64,000 nucleotides of DNA, from positions 1-64,000 of the forward strand of contig NZ_JAPDMX010000011.1 of NCBI RefSeq assembly GCF_025971955.1, read 5' to 3'. Under the pieces are notes generated by a model, which did not search any database, was not told the origin of the DNA, and saw only the letters and a program-made list of their open reading frames with translations. Shown here in pieces: positions 8,397 through 17,988 of the stretch. Each line of letters begins with the position of its first letter. The first letter of the stretch is position 1. The position numbers were made by a program, and so were the translations under genes. Source of the DNA: Shewanella subflava (GTDB taxonomy: Bacteria > Pseudomonadota > Gammaproteobacteria > Enterobacterales > Shewanellaceae).

Positions 8397-9023
8397 ATGG
8401 AATCAACAGACAAGTTGACCGACACCAACGCAATTTTAGCGTATTTATATGAAACCTTTCCTGCATGTTTCATCGCGGAAGGCGACACAAAGCCATTAAA
8501 AATTGGTTTATTTCAAGACTTGGCTGAACGGTTAGCTGATGATTCTAAAGTCAGTAAAACACAACTTCGTGTAGCTTTACGTCGTTACACTAGCAGCTGG
8601 AGATACCTCAAAGGTGTTAAAGCTGGCGTGCAACGTGTCGATTTAGATGGCAACGATTGTGGTGAGTTAGAGCAAGAGCATATTGACCATGCTCAATCCA
8701 CGTTGAAAGAAAGCCAAGATAAAGCCAAAGCAAAGCGTCAAGCGCAAGCGCCAAAGACTGCTAAAAAACCCGTTAAGAAAATGGCTGCTAAGCCTCGCCC
8801 AGCAGTTAAGAAAGATAAGCCTGCAGTAGCTGTAGTTGCTGCGCCAGTGGTCAATTTAGTTCCAGCAAAAATGGCAGATTTATCAACTAATCAACGTGTA
8901 AACGTTAAATTAGGTGCATCGCCAGTGGCAGGCACGATTACCGACATCAAAAAAGAAGATGTACATGTCCAGTTAGATTCTGGTTTGAGCATCAAAGTAC
9001 GTGTTGATCACATACTATTATAA
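8397..9023 (+). CDS. proQ: RNA chaperone ProQ
   Basis: A FinO-family RNA-binding protein that binds small RNAs and mRNA 3' ends. Residues about 10-115 are the FinO/ProQ domain, with PLKIGLFQDL, SKTQLRVALR, TSSWRYL and RVDLDG. A Lys/Ala/Pro-rich linker (about 115-160) follows, then a C-terminal Tudor-like domain ending VRVDHILL. Translation is placed at the ATG at 8397 because MESTDKL aligns with the E. coli start and GTGGAAG lies upstream; an earlier in-frame ATG at 8328 adds an unrelated stretch. Prc follows after 22 bases, so the two are probably one operon. Confidence 0.95.
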   Translation: MESTDKLTDTNAILAYLYETFPACFIAEGDTKPLKIGLFQDLAERLADDSKVSKTQLRVALRRYTSSWRYLKGVKAGVQRVDLDGNDCGELEQEHIDHAQSTLKESQDKAKAKRQAQAPKTAKKPVKKMAAKPRPAVKKDKPAVAVVAAPVVNLVPAKMADLSTNQRVNVKLGASPVAGTITDIKKEDVHVQLDSGLSIKVRVDHILL

Positions 9024-9045
9024 ACATTAAAGGAGTAACTTGTTG

Positions 9046-11097
9046 ATGCGAAAACTCACATTGGCCGCTTCAATTGCTTGTGCATTAGCAGGTTTCTCTG
9101 CATGGGCAATTTCACCAACGATTCAAATCAGCGAGTTACCTAAACTAGCCCAAGAACCTCAACATCAAGTCGCTAGTAAACGAGTCACTAACTTATTTAC
9201 CCGTGCTCATTACCATCGTTTTGATTTAGATGACGCTTTTTCTGAGCAAATCTATGCTCGTTTCTTAGAGCAACTGGATTATCGCCGTAATGTGCTAACA
9301 CAAGCAGATATCAATGGTTTTGATAAATACAAATACCAGTTTGATGATATGGTCAAAACGGGTGATATTGCTCCTGCTTACGAAATGTTTGATGTTTTGC
9401 AGGCGCGTCGTTATGAGCGATTTGCTTACGCGTTAACGCTACTAGAAAACGAGTTTGATTTTAGCCAACAAGGCGACGCTTACGAATTTGATCGTAAAGA
9501 GGCCGCTTGGCCAAAAGATGATGCAGAGCTAAATGAGCTATGGCGTCAACGTGTAAAATACGATGCGCTAAACCTTAAGCTTACCGGTAAAAAGTGGGAT
9601 GAAATTGTTGATATTCTTAGTAAAAGATACAACAACGCAATCAAACGTTTAAGCCAAACCCATAGCGAAGATGTCTTCCAAACCGTGATGAATTCGTTTG
9701 CTAGAACGGTTGAGCCTCACACTAGTTATTTATCGCCACGTAATGCGGAACGTTTCCAAATGGAGATGAACCTCAGCCTTGAAGGTATTGGTGCCGTATT
9801 GCAAATGGATGACGATTATACCGTCATTAAAAGTTTGGTTGCTGGCGGGCCTGCCGCTTTAAGTGAAAAATTGTCTCCCGATGATAAAATTGTCGGAGTG
9901 GGTCAAAAAGGTAAAGAAATCGTTGATGTAATTGGCTGGCGATTAGATGATGTTGTTGAACTGATTAAAGGGCCCAAGGGCAGTGAAGTTGTACTGCAAA
10001 TTTTGCCTAAAAAAGGTGGCGCTAATGCCCAACCTTTTAATGTCACAATCGTTCGAGATAAAATCCGTTTAGAAGATCGCGCAGCAACATCTAAAGTGGT
10101 TGAGCCTAAAGAAGGTGAATTTGCCAACCGCAAAGTGGGGGTTATTCAGATCCCAGGTTTTTATATGAACCTTTCTGAAGATGTCGCCAAAGAACTGACC
10201 AAATTGAAAGAGCAACAGGTTGAAGGCGTAATAATCGATTTACGTGGCAATGGTGGCGGTGCATTAACTGAAGCAACATTGCTTACGGGTTTATTTATCG
10301 ACATGGGACCTGTTGTTCAAATCCGTGATGCAAACGGTAGAGTGAACCAGAACAGAGATAATGATGGTAAGAGTGCTTACGATGGTCCGTTAACCGTGAT
10401 GGTTGATCGTTACAGTGCTTCTGCTTCCGAAATTTTTGCTGCAGCACTTCAGGATTACGAACGAGCCTTGATTGTAGGTGAACCGACCTTTGGTAAGGGA
10501 ACAGTACAACAACATAAGAGCTTAGGGCGAATCTATGACATGTATGAGAAACCTATCGGCCATGTTCAATATACGATTGCAAAGTTTTATCGAATCAACG
10601 GCGGCAGTACGCAGCTTAAAGGCGTCACCCCAGATATTCTTTACCCAAGTGCACTCGAGCCTGGTGAGTATGGTGAGTCTGAAGAAAAAAATGCGTTACC
10701 TTGGGATAAAGTGCCTGTTGCGCAGTACAGTACTTTAGGCAATATTAGACCTGAGTTAGTCACTCAGCTCACGACTAAGCATCATCAACGTATTAGTAAT
10801 GATGTTGAATTTGGTTATATTAATGAAGATATCGCTGAATTTAAAAAGCACCATGATGATAAGACTATCTCACTAGTCGAAAGTGAACGTATTAAATCTC
10901 GTGAAGATGACGACAAACGAGCACTTGATAGAACAAATGAACGTCGCGTGGCTGATGGGCTTGCAGTGGTTAAGTCATTAGATGATATTGAAGATGATAA
11001 GGATGCAAAAATTCCGGATCCGTTCTTAGATGAAACAGCACTTATCATGTTGGATATGGTTGATGCAGAAAAGCTAGCCAAAGCGCCTATTCAATAG
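9046..11097 (+). CDS. prc: Tail-specific (carboxy-terminal processing) protease Prc
   Basis: A periplasmic serine protease that degrades proteins from unstructured C-termini; in E. coli it trims FtsI and, with NlpI, controls a peptidoglycan hydrolase. An N-terminal signal peptide ends near AGFSAWA. A PDZ domain lies around residues 235-330 (LSLEGIGAVLQ). The peptidase core holds the nucleophile loop SASASEIFAA and the general-base lysine in FGKGTVQQ. The last 80 residues are charged and helical. AGGAG at 9031-9035 precedes TTG-TTG-ATG; the ATG at 9046 best fits the signal peptide. Length is 683 residues, typical for the family. Confidence 0.95.
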   Translation: MRKLTLAASIACALAGFSAWAISPTIQISELPKLAQEPQHQVASKRVTNLFTRAHYHRFDLDDAFSEQIYARFLEQLDYRRNVLTQADINGFDKYKYQFDDMVKTGDIAPAYEMFDVLQARRYERFAYALTLLENEFDFSQQGDAYEFDRKEAAWPKDDAELNELWRQRVKYDALNLKLTGKKWDEIVDILSKRYNNAIKRLSQTHSEDVFQTVMNSFARTVEPHTSYLSPRNAERFQMEMNLSLEGIGAVLQMDDDYTVIKSLVAGGPAALSEKLSPDDKIVGVGQKGKEIVDVIGWRLDDVVELIKGPKGSEVVLQILPKKGGANAQPFNVTIVRDKIRLEDRAATSKVVEPKEGEFANRKVGVIQIPGFYMNLSEDVAKELTKLKEQQVEGVIIDLRGNGGGALTEATLLTGLFIDMGPVVQIRDANGRVNQNRDNDGKSAYDGPLTVMVDRYSASASEIFAAALQDYERALIVGEPTFGKGTVQQHKSLGRIYDMYEKPIGHVQYTIAKFYRINGGSTQLKGVTPDILYPSALEPGEYGESEEKNALPWDKVPVAQYSTLGNIRPELVTQLTTKHHQRISNDVEFGYINEDIAEFKKHHDDKTISLVESERIKSREDDDKRALDRTNERRVADGLAVVKSLDDIEDDKDAKIPDPFLDETALIMLDMVDAEKLAKAPIQ

Positions 11098-11113
11098 TTA
11101 AGCATAATCAATT

Positions 11114-11139
11114 AAAAACGCGCATTAGCGCGTTTTTTG
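11114..11139 (+). terminator. Terminator after prc
   Basis: Ten-base stem AAAAACGCGC/GCGCGTTTTT with loop ATTA and a T run, 16 bases after the prc stop. Confidence 0.85.
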
Positions 11140-11169
11140 TTATAAAAAATAAATTTTAAAGGGATGATA

Positions 11170-13728
11170 ATGTCTGAAGCTCAAGTCAAACATTTAAAAG
11201 ACTACACTGCACCAACGTTTACAATTAATCATATTGATTTAAATGTCATTTTAGATGGTGAAAATACCAAGGTTGTTGCTTTAAGCAAGGTAATTCGACG
11301 CAATGCGCAGCCATTAGAGCTGATTCTGGATGGGGAGCAGCTTAATTTAGTTTCTGTAAAATTGAATGGTAAAGGCTGTGAATATCGTCAAACTGATAGC
11401 CAATTGATCATTAAAACCAATGAGTCTGAGTTTGAATTAGAAATCATCACCGCACTCAACCCTGAGGCAAATACCAGTCTAGAAGGTTTGTACATGTCGG
11501 ATGGCGCATATTGTACTCAATGTGAAGCTGAGGGGTTTAGACGAATCACATACTTTTTAGACCGTCCTGATGTATTAGCTACCTATTCGGTAAGAATTGA
11601 AGCGGATAAAGCTGAGTTTCCCTTTTTGTTAAGTAACGGAAATTTAATAGAGCAGGGAGAGATGCCTCGCTCTGGACGTCACTTTGTTCGTTGGGCGGAT
11701 CCATTTCCAAAACCATGTTATTTATTCGCTTTAGTGGCAGGAGATTTTGATTTACTGGAAGATCATTTCATCACTATGTCAGGCCGCAATGTCACCTTGC
11801 AGGTATTCGTGGATAAAGGCAATTTACATAAAGCCGATCATGCAATGGTTTCGCTTAAAAAGTCGATGAAATGGGATGAAGAACGCTTCGGTCTAGAATA
11901 CGATCTTGATATTTATATGATTGTTGCTGTTGATTTTTTCAATATGGGAGCGATGGAAAATAAAGGCTTAAACGTTTTCAATACCAAATATGTTTTAGCG
12001 GATAAAGCCAGCGCAACAGATGAGGATTACCATGGTATCGAATCTGTAGTAGGTCATGAATATTTTCATAACTGGACAGGTAACCGTGTTACCTGCAGAG
12101 ACTGGTTTCAACTTAGTTTAAAAGAAGGGCTAACCGTTTTCCGAGACCAAGAATTCAGCTCTGATTTAGGTTCGCGAGCGGTGAATCGTATTCATGCCAT
12201 TAAAGTGATGAAAAACCAACAGTTTGCGGAAGATTCTGGTCCAATGTCGCATCCAATTCGTCCGGAATCAGTTATTGAGATGAATAATTTTTATACTGTG
12301 ACAGTATATAACAAGGGTGCTGAAGTCATAAGAATGCTGCATACCATTTTAGGCGAAACGGCTTTCCAGGCTGGCATGAAGTGTTACTTTGAACGCCATG
12401 ATGGACAAGCCGTAACCTGCGATGATTTTGTTAATGCAATGGAAGAGGCGAGTGGTAAAGACTTACAACAGTTCCGTCGTTGGTATTCTCAAGCAGGCAC
12501 GCCCTTAGTGATTGTTGAAGATGAGTTTAATGCAGAGTCAGGGCAATATACCTTGACGATAAAGCAATCCGTTGAGAGCCAAGGCGTTAAAGGACAAACA
12601 CTGCATATTCCTTTTAGCCTCGAGTTATTAAATGTTGATGGTGATTCAGTCATTAATCAGGTACTACACGTAAAAAAAGCCACACAGCAATTTACGTTTG
12701 ACGGATTCAAAGCCAAACCTGTTGCATCATTACTGCAAGATTTCTCTGCGCCAGTTAAACTTCAATATGAATTCGGTTTTGATCAGCTGGTTCATACTAT
12801 GCGTTTTGCAAGCAGTGAAGTTGCTCGTTGGGAAGCGTCTGTGCAATTGTTCAGTCAGTCAGTGTGGGAGAATGTCGCTCAACTTTCAGCGAAAGAAGTA
12901 ATGTCGGTTGACTCGCGAGTGATTGAAGCATTCAGAGGTGTCATTCTTGATGCAGGTTTAGATCAAGCTTTAGTGTCTGAGATTTTAAATTTTCCAGCGG
13001 CTTCGGCTTTAATTGAACAAGTATCATCGGTCGATCTAGATGGTTTGCAAATGGCACGTGAATTTGTTGTCGAAGAAATTGCGAGTGCAACACAGGATGA
13101 ATTACTTGCACGATACCGTGAATTATCTGTTATAGATAACCCATCCGCGCGTGCTTTTAAGAACGTTGCTTTATGCTTACTGTCCGCGGTGTCTCAAGAA
13201 TATGAAACACTGGTTATTGAACAGTTTAACGCCTCCAACAATATGACCGACAGCCTAGCCGCCCTTAAAGCTGCAACGACAGGACAGTTCGATTGCCTTG
13301 ACACATTGTTATCTGATTTTGAAACCACTTGGCACACCACACCATTAGTGATGGATAAATGGTTTACATTACAGGCTTTATCAAATACAGATGATGTGAT
13401 TGATTCGATAAAACATCTCACTCACCACAGTAGCTTTAGCTTTAGTAATCCCAATCGCGTGCGTTCGCTAATTGGTGCATTTGCTTCAGGAAATACTTAT
13501 CAATTCCATCGTAAAGACGGTTCTGGCTACGCGTATTTAACCCAGATTCTGATCAAGCTAAATAAATCCAATCCGCAAGTGGCATCTCGTATGATCACGC
13601 CGTTGATCCAATTTGCGAAATTTGACCGAGCAAGGCAAGATTTAATGAAGCAGGCTCTTGTTACATTACAAAAATTACCAGACTTATCGAAAGATCTTTA
13701 TGAGAAGGTGAATAAAGCTCTACACTAA
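11170..13728 (+). CDS. pepN: Aminopeptidase N
   Basis: A cytoplasmic M1-family zinc metallopeptidase that removes N-terminal residues from peptides late in protein turnover. Signature motifs are all present: the exopeptidase loop GAMENKGLN, the zinc site HEYFHNW and the third zinc ligand in LKEGLTVF. The 852 residues agree with E. coli PepN (870). ATG codons occur at 11164 and 11170; GGG at 11161-11163 has proper spacing to the second, giving MSEAQVK. It has its own terminator and is separated from prc by another, so it is a single transcription unit. Confidence 0.96.
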   Translation: MSEAQVKHLKDYTAPTFTINHIDLNVILDGENTKVVALSKVIRRNAQPLELILDGEQLNLVSVKLNGKGCEYRQTDSQLIIKTNESEFELEIITALNPEANTSLEGLYMSDGAYCTQCEAEGFRRITYFLDRPDVLATYSVRIEADKAEFPFLLSNGNLIEQGEMPRSGRHFVRWADPFPKPCYLFALVAGDFDLLEDHFITMSGRNVTLQVFVDKGNLHKADHAMVSLKKSMKWDEERFGLEYDLDIYMIVAVDFFNMGAMENKGLNVFNTKYVLADKASATDEDYHGIESVVGHEYFHNWTGNRVTCRDWFQLSLKEGLTVFRDQEFSSDLGSRAVNRIHAIKVMKNQQFAEDSGPMSHPIRPESVIEMNNFYTVTVYNKGAEVIRMLHTILGETAFQAGMKCYFERHDGQAVTCDDFVNAMEEASGKDLQQFRRWYSQAGTPLVIVEDEFNAESGQYTLTIKQSVESQGVKGQTLHIPFSLELLNVDGDSVINQVLHVKKATQQFTFDGFKAKPVASLLQDFSAPVKLQYEFGFDQLVHTMRFASSEVARWEASVQLFSQSVWENVAQLSAKEVMSVDSRVIEAFRGVILDAGLDQALVSEILNFPAASALIEQVSSVDLDGLQMAREFVVEEIASATQDELLARYRELSVIDNPSARAFKNVALCLLSAVSQEYETLVIEQFNASNNMTDSLAALKAATTGQFDCLDTLLSDFETTWHTTPLVMDKWFTLQALSNTDDVIDSIKHLTHHSSFSFSNPNRVRSLIGAFASGNTYQFHRKDGSGYAYLTQILIKLNKSNPQVASRMITPLIQFAKFDRARQDLMKQALVTLQKLPDLSKDLYEKVNKALH

Positions 13729-13747
13729 TTCGTCATAAATCTATTGA

Positions 13748-13772
13748 GGGGAGAGTTTTTCTCTCCCTTTTA
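13748..13772 (+). terminator. Terminator after pepN
   Basis: Stem GGGAGAG/CTCTCCC with loop TTTTT and a following TTTT, 20 bases after the pepN stop. Confidence 0.85.
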
Positions 13773-13976
13773 ACTAACTGACTTAATGCCAACAGTAACA
13801 AAAAATGTTCATTCTAGTGTGAAATATTTGATAGCAACGTTTCACTTTTAGACTGAAAAATGACACCTGATCATAACAATCTGACTTGTTGTCGTGCATT
13901 TCTGCTTGGCTATTTCTGATCACTTATTGAGTGTAATTGGTATCACTTAAAAGGTATGTATTGAGGACGATGTACA

Positions 13977-14195
13977 ATGGAGTTTTATTTCAATATATTT
14001 ATTAGTTATAGAAAGTTTTCTTCATACTATCAGGGTTATAGTGATTCAGTTGCGTTAACAGATGTTAACGGTCGGCATTTACAAATTAATGCAAAGTACT
14101 TTAGACCATTTTTGACCGTAAACGGCATTCGAGGCCATTTTAAATTAGAGTTAGACAGTAAAGGAGCCTATAAATCGCTAACTAAATTAGAGTAA
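13977..14195 (+). CDS. DUF2835 family protein
   Basis: A 72-residue protein. The pattern near YYQGYSDSV, then LQINAKYFRPFLTVNGIRG and a final hydrophobic strand, fits the small DUF2835 family of marine gammaproteobacteria, whose function is unknown. It has no signal peptide or membrane helix and is probably a small cytoplasmic beta-rich domain. A GAGGA ribosome site lies about nine bases upstream of the ATG. It stands alone between pepN and the DUF1302 cluster. Family call from memory of the pattern; no role is implied by context. Confidence 0.8.
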   Translation: MEFYFNIFISYRKFSSYYQGYSDSVALTDVNGRHLQINAKYFRPFLTVNGIRGHFKLELDSKGAYKSLTKLE

Positions 14196-14506
14196 TTACT
14201 TCAAACGTTTGATTTATTGGTTTTAATAAAAGGTGACTATTGTTTTTTTTAATAAACTACTGAAATAAAATGTTTTTAATCCCTCACTTCCCATCTGTTT
14301 TTACGCCTCATTAGTTAATTCAAATATCAGCCCAATCCCACTTGTAACAATATGGTTAACCACGTTAATTTTATTGTATATTTTCTCTGTTTTGGCCTTG
14401 CTCAACAAGGTTAAATGCTGTAACAATGGTGTTGCCTGTGGGCTAACAAGATGTTGGTTTAAATTCCTATAACAACGATTCCAGCAGGTTACGGAGATGA
14501 GCTAAA
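14196..14506. other. Intergenic region upstream of the DUF1302 cluster
   Basis: 311 AT-rich bases without a credible gene. It contains a T tract near 14240, the palindrome GGTTAACC (14354-14361) and, at the right end, the GGAG ribosome site of the DUF1302 gene. It presumably holds the promoter of the four-gene cluster, but I could not pick out convincing -35/-10 hexamers or a known operator. Confidence 0.5.
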
Positions 14507-16543
14507 ATGAATATTGTTAAGAAAAAATTTAACAAGTCGGCAATTACTTTGGGGGTAATGTCGGCTTTGTGTTTAGGAATGAGTCCAAATGTTTCCGCTT
14601 TCTCATTCAATTGGGGAGAGGTAGATGGAGCATTCGATTCTACCTGGACCGTTGGGGCTAGCTGGCGTGTTGGAGAGCGTGATTGGGAAGGCCAGATTGG
14701 TAAGGTTAACCAGCCGCAATTTGATTGGTCGGGCTACTCAGCGTTCTCAAACACTAAATACACTTCAGCAGAAATCTGGGCTCAACCGGGCTCATATTCA
14801 AGTAATAACGATTTAAGTAACTTACTTTACTCTCAAGGTGACACTACATCTGAAATCGTTAAAGGGCTTCATGAGTTATCATTAAAATACGAAAACTATG
14901 GTTTGTTTGTTCGTGGTATGTATTTTTACGACCGTAAATTGAATGATGGTAATTATGATTTTAATGACCCATTAACAGGCAAAGAATTCGATCCTTGTGC
15001 TGATAACCGTGCCTCTGAAGTTCAGTGTAAAGATATTCGATTGTTAGATGCCTTTGTTTACGCTAACTGGGATTTAAACGATGGTCAAAACCCATTATCA
15101 GTCCGTGTGGGTAATCAGGTTGTCTCATGGGGTGAAAGTACTTTAATTCCGCATGGTATTGGTGAAATTAACCCTGTTGATTTAAATATTCTCAACGCAC
15201 CAGGTGCAGAACTCAAAGAAGCTTTCCGCCCACAAGGCATGGTATGGGCATCTTTAGGATTGACTGAAAACCTGAATATTGAAGCTTTTTATCAATATCA
15301 ATGGGAGCCAATATGGGTGCCTACGCCGGGCTCTAATTTTGCCACTAACGATTTTGCAGGTTTTGGTGGTTATAACCAAAATGCCCAGTTAGGCTTTAAC
15401 TCTAACCCAGATATAAATTTAGACTTCTTAATTTCTGAATATCAAGCGCTTTACAAAAATGCAGCAGCAACAGGGTTCAATCCTGCATTGGCTTCATCAA
15501 TGCTTGCTTATTCAACAAAAGCTGCGTTAATTCAAGATGAAGCTAAACCCAGTGATGATGGTCAGTATGGTGTGAAATTAGGTTTTTACTCACCTGAACT
15601 CAACGAAACTGAATTTGGTTTGTACTATATGAATTATCATAGTCGCCGCCCATTAATCAGTGGTACCGCGTCTAACTTTACTGCTGCATCTATTGGTGGT
15701 GATTACGCAAAATTAGCAGCAAGTCAAGGTCAGATTGACCGTGAACTGCTGCTCAGTATGGAAACCTTCACTAAAGCACAAATTGTTTACCCTGAGGATA
15801 TTCAATTATATGGTTTTAGTTTTAACACGTTAGTTGGTGATACCTCTGTTGCAGGTGAAATTGCACATCGTGTTGATGAACCATTCCAAATCGATGACGT
15901 AGAGCTCCTTTTCGCAGCAATGCCTCAGCAATTAGCTAATGCAGGTTTGCGCCCAGATTTGGATGGCATTTCACAAATGGATGTGGTGGCACCGGGAGAG
16001 ACGGTTGATGGTTTTATTCAATTAGATACGACTCAAGCCCAGATGACATTGACCCATTTATTTGGTCCTACTTTGGGTACCGATAACCTGACTATGCTAG
16101 CAGAAGTCGGCGGGGTATGGGTTCATGATATGCCAGGCTTTGACGAGCTGCGCTTAAATGGCCCTGGAACAGGTCGTTCGGGTGGTAACCCTGATATGCC
16201 TGGTATCATCCAAGCTTTACACAATGGTCCAGAAACGAATCCATTCCCGACTGATTTTGCTTGGGGATATCGTTTAGTGGCTAAAGCCGATTTTAATAAC
16301 GTATTTGCAGGTGTGAACATGGCACCACGCGTTATTTTCTCTCACGATGTTGATGGTATTACACCTGACCCAATGTTCTTGTTCACTGAAGGTAAAAAAT
16401 CGGTAGCATTAGGTTTAAATTTTGACTATCAAAACCGCTGGGGTGTTGATTTTTCTTACAACAGCTTCTTTGGTGGTGTAGGAACAACGAACGTGATGGA
16501 AGACCGAGATTATGTCTCGTTTAACGTCAAGTATTCGATTTAA
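14507..16543 (+). CDS. DUF1302 family exported protein, probable outer-membrane barrel
   Basis: A 678-residue protein with a long signal peptide ending around SPNVSAF, followed by FNWGEVDGAFDSTWTVGASW, the typical DUF1302 opening. The body is rich in alternating aromatic and polar strands, and the chain ends in YVSFNVKYSI, the aromatic-strand ending expected of an outer-membrane beta-barrel. Family function is not settled; members occur with DUF1329, Ycf48-like and MMPL genes, as here. The stop is 13 bases before the DUF1329 start, with AAGGA between, so they are co-translated. I infer a role in moving a hydrophobic substrate across the envelope. Confidence 0.85.
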   Translation: MNIVKKKFNKSAITLGVMSALCLGMSPNVSAFSFNWGEVDGAFDSTWTVGASWRVGERDWEGQIGKVNQPQFDWSGYSAFSNTKYTSAEIWAQPGSYSSNNDLSNLLYSQGDTTSEIVKGLHELSLKYENYGLFVRGMYFYDRKLNDGNYDFNDPLTGKEFDPCADNRASEVQCKDIRLLDAFVYANWDLNDGQNPLSVRVGNQVVSWGESTLIPHGIGEINPVDLNILNAPGAELKEAFRPQGMVWASLGLTENLNIEAFYQYQWEPIWVPTPGSNFATNDFAGFGGYNQNAQLGFNSNPDINLDFLISEYQALYKNAAATGFNPALASSMLAYSTKAALIQDEAKPSDDGQYGVKLGFYSPELNETEFGLYYMNYHSRRPLISGTASNFTAASIGGDYAKLAASQGQIDRELLLSMETFTKAQIVYPEDIQLYGFSFNTLVGDTSVAGEIAHRVDEPFQIDDVELLFAAMPQQLANAGLRPDLDGISQMDVVAPGETVDGFIQLDTTQAQMTLTHLFGPTLGTDNLTMLAEVGGVWVHDMPGFDELRLNGPGTGRSGGNPDMPGIIQALHNGPETNPFPTDFAWGYRLVAKADFNNVFAGVNMAPRVIFSHDVDGITPDPMFLFTEGKKSVALGLNFDYQNRWGVDFSYNSFFGGVGTTNVMEDRDYVSFNVKYSI

Positions 16544-16556
16544 AAGGATAATAATA

Positions 16557-17921
16557 ATGAAAAAACTGACGATATTATCGGCAGCAGTGATTATGGCGCT
16601 AGGCGCACCTGTTGCGATGGCGAAAGTATCAGAAGCTGATGCTGCTAAATTAGGTACAAGCTTAACACCCATGGGTGCTGAAAAAGCGGCAAACGCCGAT
16701 GGCTCTATTCCAGCATGGGATGGTGGTATTACTAAGCCTGTTGCTGGTTATGAAAAAGGCATGCATCACTTAAATCCTTTTCCTAACGATAAAATTTTAT
16801 TCACTATTACTAATGCTAATAAAGCGCAGTACGCAGAGTACTTAACGCCAGGTCAAAATAAACTGTTTGAATTGTATCCAGATACCTATCAAATGAATGT
16901 TTATGAAACTCGTAGAACGGCATCTGTACCTCAATATGTTTATGATGCCATTAAAGTCAATGCCACTTCAGCTGAATTGGTTGCTCAAGGTAATGGTATT
17001 TCCGGCGCAACAATTGGCGTGCCATTTCCTATCCCTAAAGACGGTCTAGAGGTGATTTGGAACCATATTTTGCGTTTTCGTGGCGTAGATGTAGAAACCT
17101 ACCGTAGTCAAGCTGCTCCAACTTCAAGTGGTTCATACACTTTAGTTGAAAACGCTGAAGAAATTCGTTTTGAGTATACTCGTCCGGAAATCACATTGGA
17201 TAAGTTAAAAGAAACCAATACCTTATTCTACTTCAAGCAAGTTGTTACTCAACCTGCGCGTCTAGCAGGTACAGCGTTACTTGTTAAAGAAACCATGGAT
17301 CAAGAGGCCTTACCGCGTCAAGCATGGACTTATAACACTGGACAGCGTCGTGTTCGCAAAGCGCCAAATGTGGCTTTCGATACACCAGGTACTGTATCTG
17401 ATGGTTTAAGAACAACCGATGATTTCGATATGTTTAACGGTTCTCCAGTGCGCTATAACTGGGAGCTTGTTGGCAAGAAAGAAATCTTTATTCCTTACAA
17501 TGATTACAAGTTACATTCAAACGAGCTTAAGTATGACCAAATTCTAAAACCTGGTCACATTAATCCAGAATATGCTCGTTGGGAAAAACACCGTGTTTGG
17601 GAAGTGAAGGCAACCTTAAAAGAGGGTATGCGTCATATTTATAAAACCCGTGTCTTTTATATCGATGAAGATTCATGGCAAGTATCATTAACGGACATGT
17701 ATGATAACCGTGACGAGTTGTACCGTGTAGGCACCGCGCACAGTATTAACTATTACGAAGTCCCTACGCATTGGAGTACGCTAGAAATATTCCATGATCT
17801 ACAATCTCGCCGCTATTTAGCAATGGGATTAGATAACGAAGGTCGCATGTATAATTTTGATGCAAACTTATCAGAATCAAACTTTACCCCAGATGCATTG
17901 CGTCGTGCAGGTATTCGTTAA
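16557..17921 (+). CDS. DUF1329 family exported protein
   Basis: A 454-residue protein with a clear signal peptide (MKKLTILSAAVIMALGAP...AMA). DUF1329 traits include GAEKAANADGSIPAWDGG after the leader and the late region HRVWEVKATLKEGMRHIYKT. DUF1329 proteins are periplasmic or outer-membrane associated and may resemble lipoprotein-carrier folds; the function is unproven. The start at 16557 follows AAGGA and is preferred over an upstream in-frame codon inside the DUF1302 gene. It is the second gene of the cluster and is followed by a GC hairpin before the third gene. Confidence 0.85.
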   Translation: MKKLTILSAAVIMALGAPVAMAKVSEADAAKLGTSLTPMGAEKAANADGSIPAWDGGITKPVAGYEKGMHHLNPFPNDKILFTITNANKAQYAEYLTPGQNKLFELYPDTYQMNVYETRRTASVPQYVYDAIKVNATSAELVAQGNGISGATIGVPFPIPKDGLEVIWNHILRFRGVDVETYRSQAAPTSSGSYTLVENAEEIRFEYTRPEITLDKLKETNTLFYFKQVVTQPARLAGTALLVKETMDQEALPRQAWTYNTGQRRVRKAPNVAFDTPGTVSDGLRTTDDFDMFNGSPVRYNWELVGKKEIFIPYNDYKLHSNELKYDQILKPGHINPEYARWEKHRVWEVKATLKEGMRHIYKTRVFYIDEDSWQVSLTDMYDNRDELYRVGTAHSINYYEVPTHWSTLEIFHDLQSRRYLAMGLDNEGRMYNFDANLSESNFTPDALRRAGIR

Positions 17922-17951
17922 TTCATTCGTTTAAATCGAATCTGTTAAATA

Positions 17952-17970
17952 AAGGGCGCTTAGCGCCCTT
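17952..17970 (+). terminator. GC-rich hairpin between DUF1329 and Ycf48-like genes
   Basis: Stem AAGGGCGC/GCGCCCTT with loop TTA. There is no T run, so it may stabilise the upstream mRNA 3' end or attenuate rather than terminate fully. Confidence 0.45.
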
Positions 17971-17988
17971 AAATCTAAGGAAGTTTGT

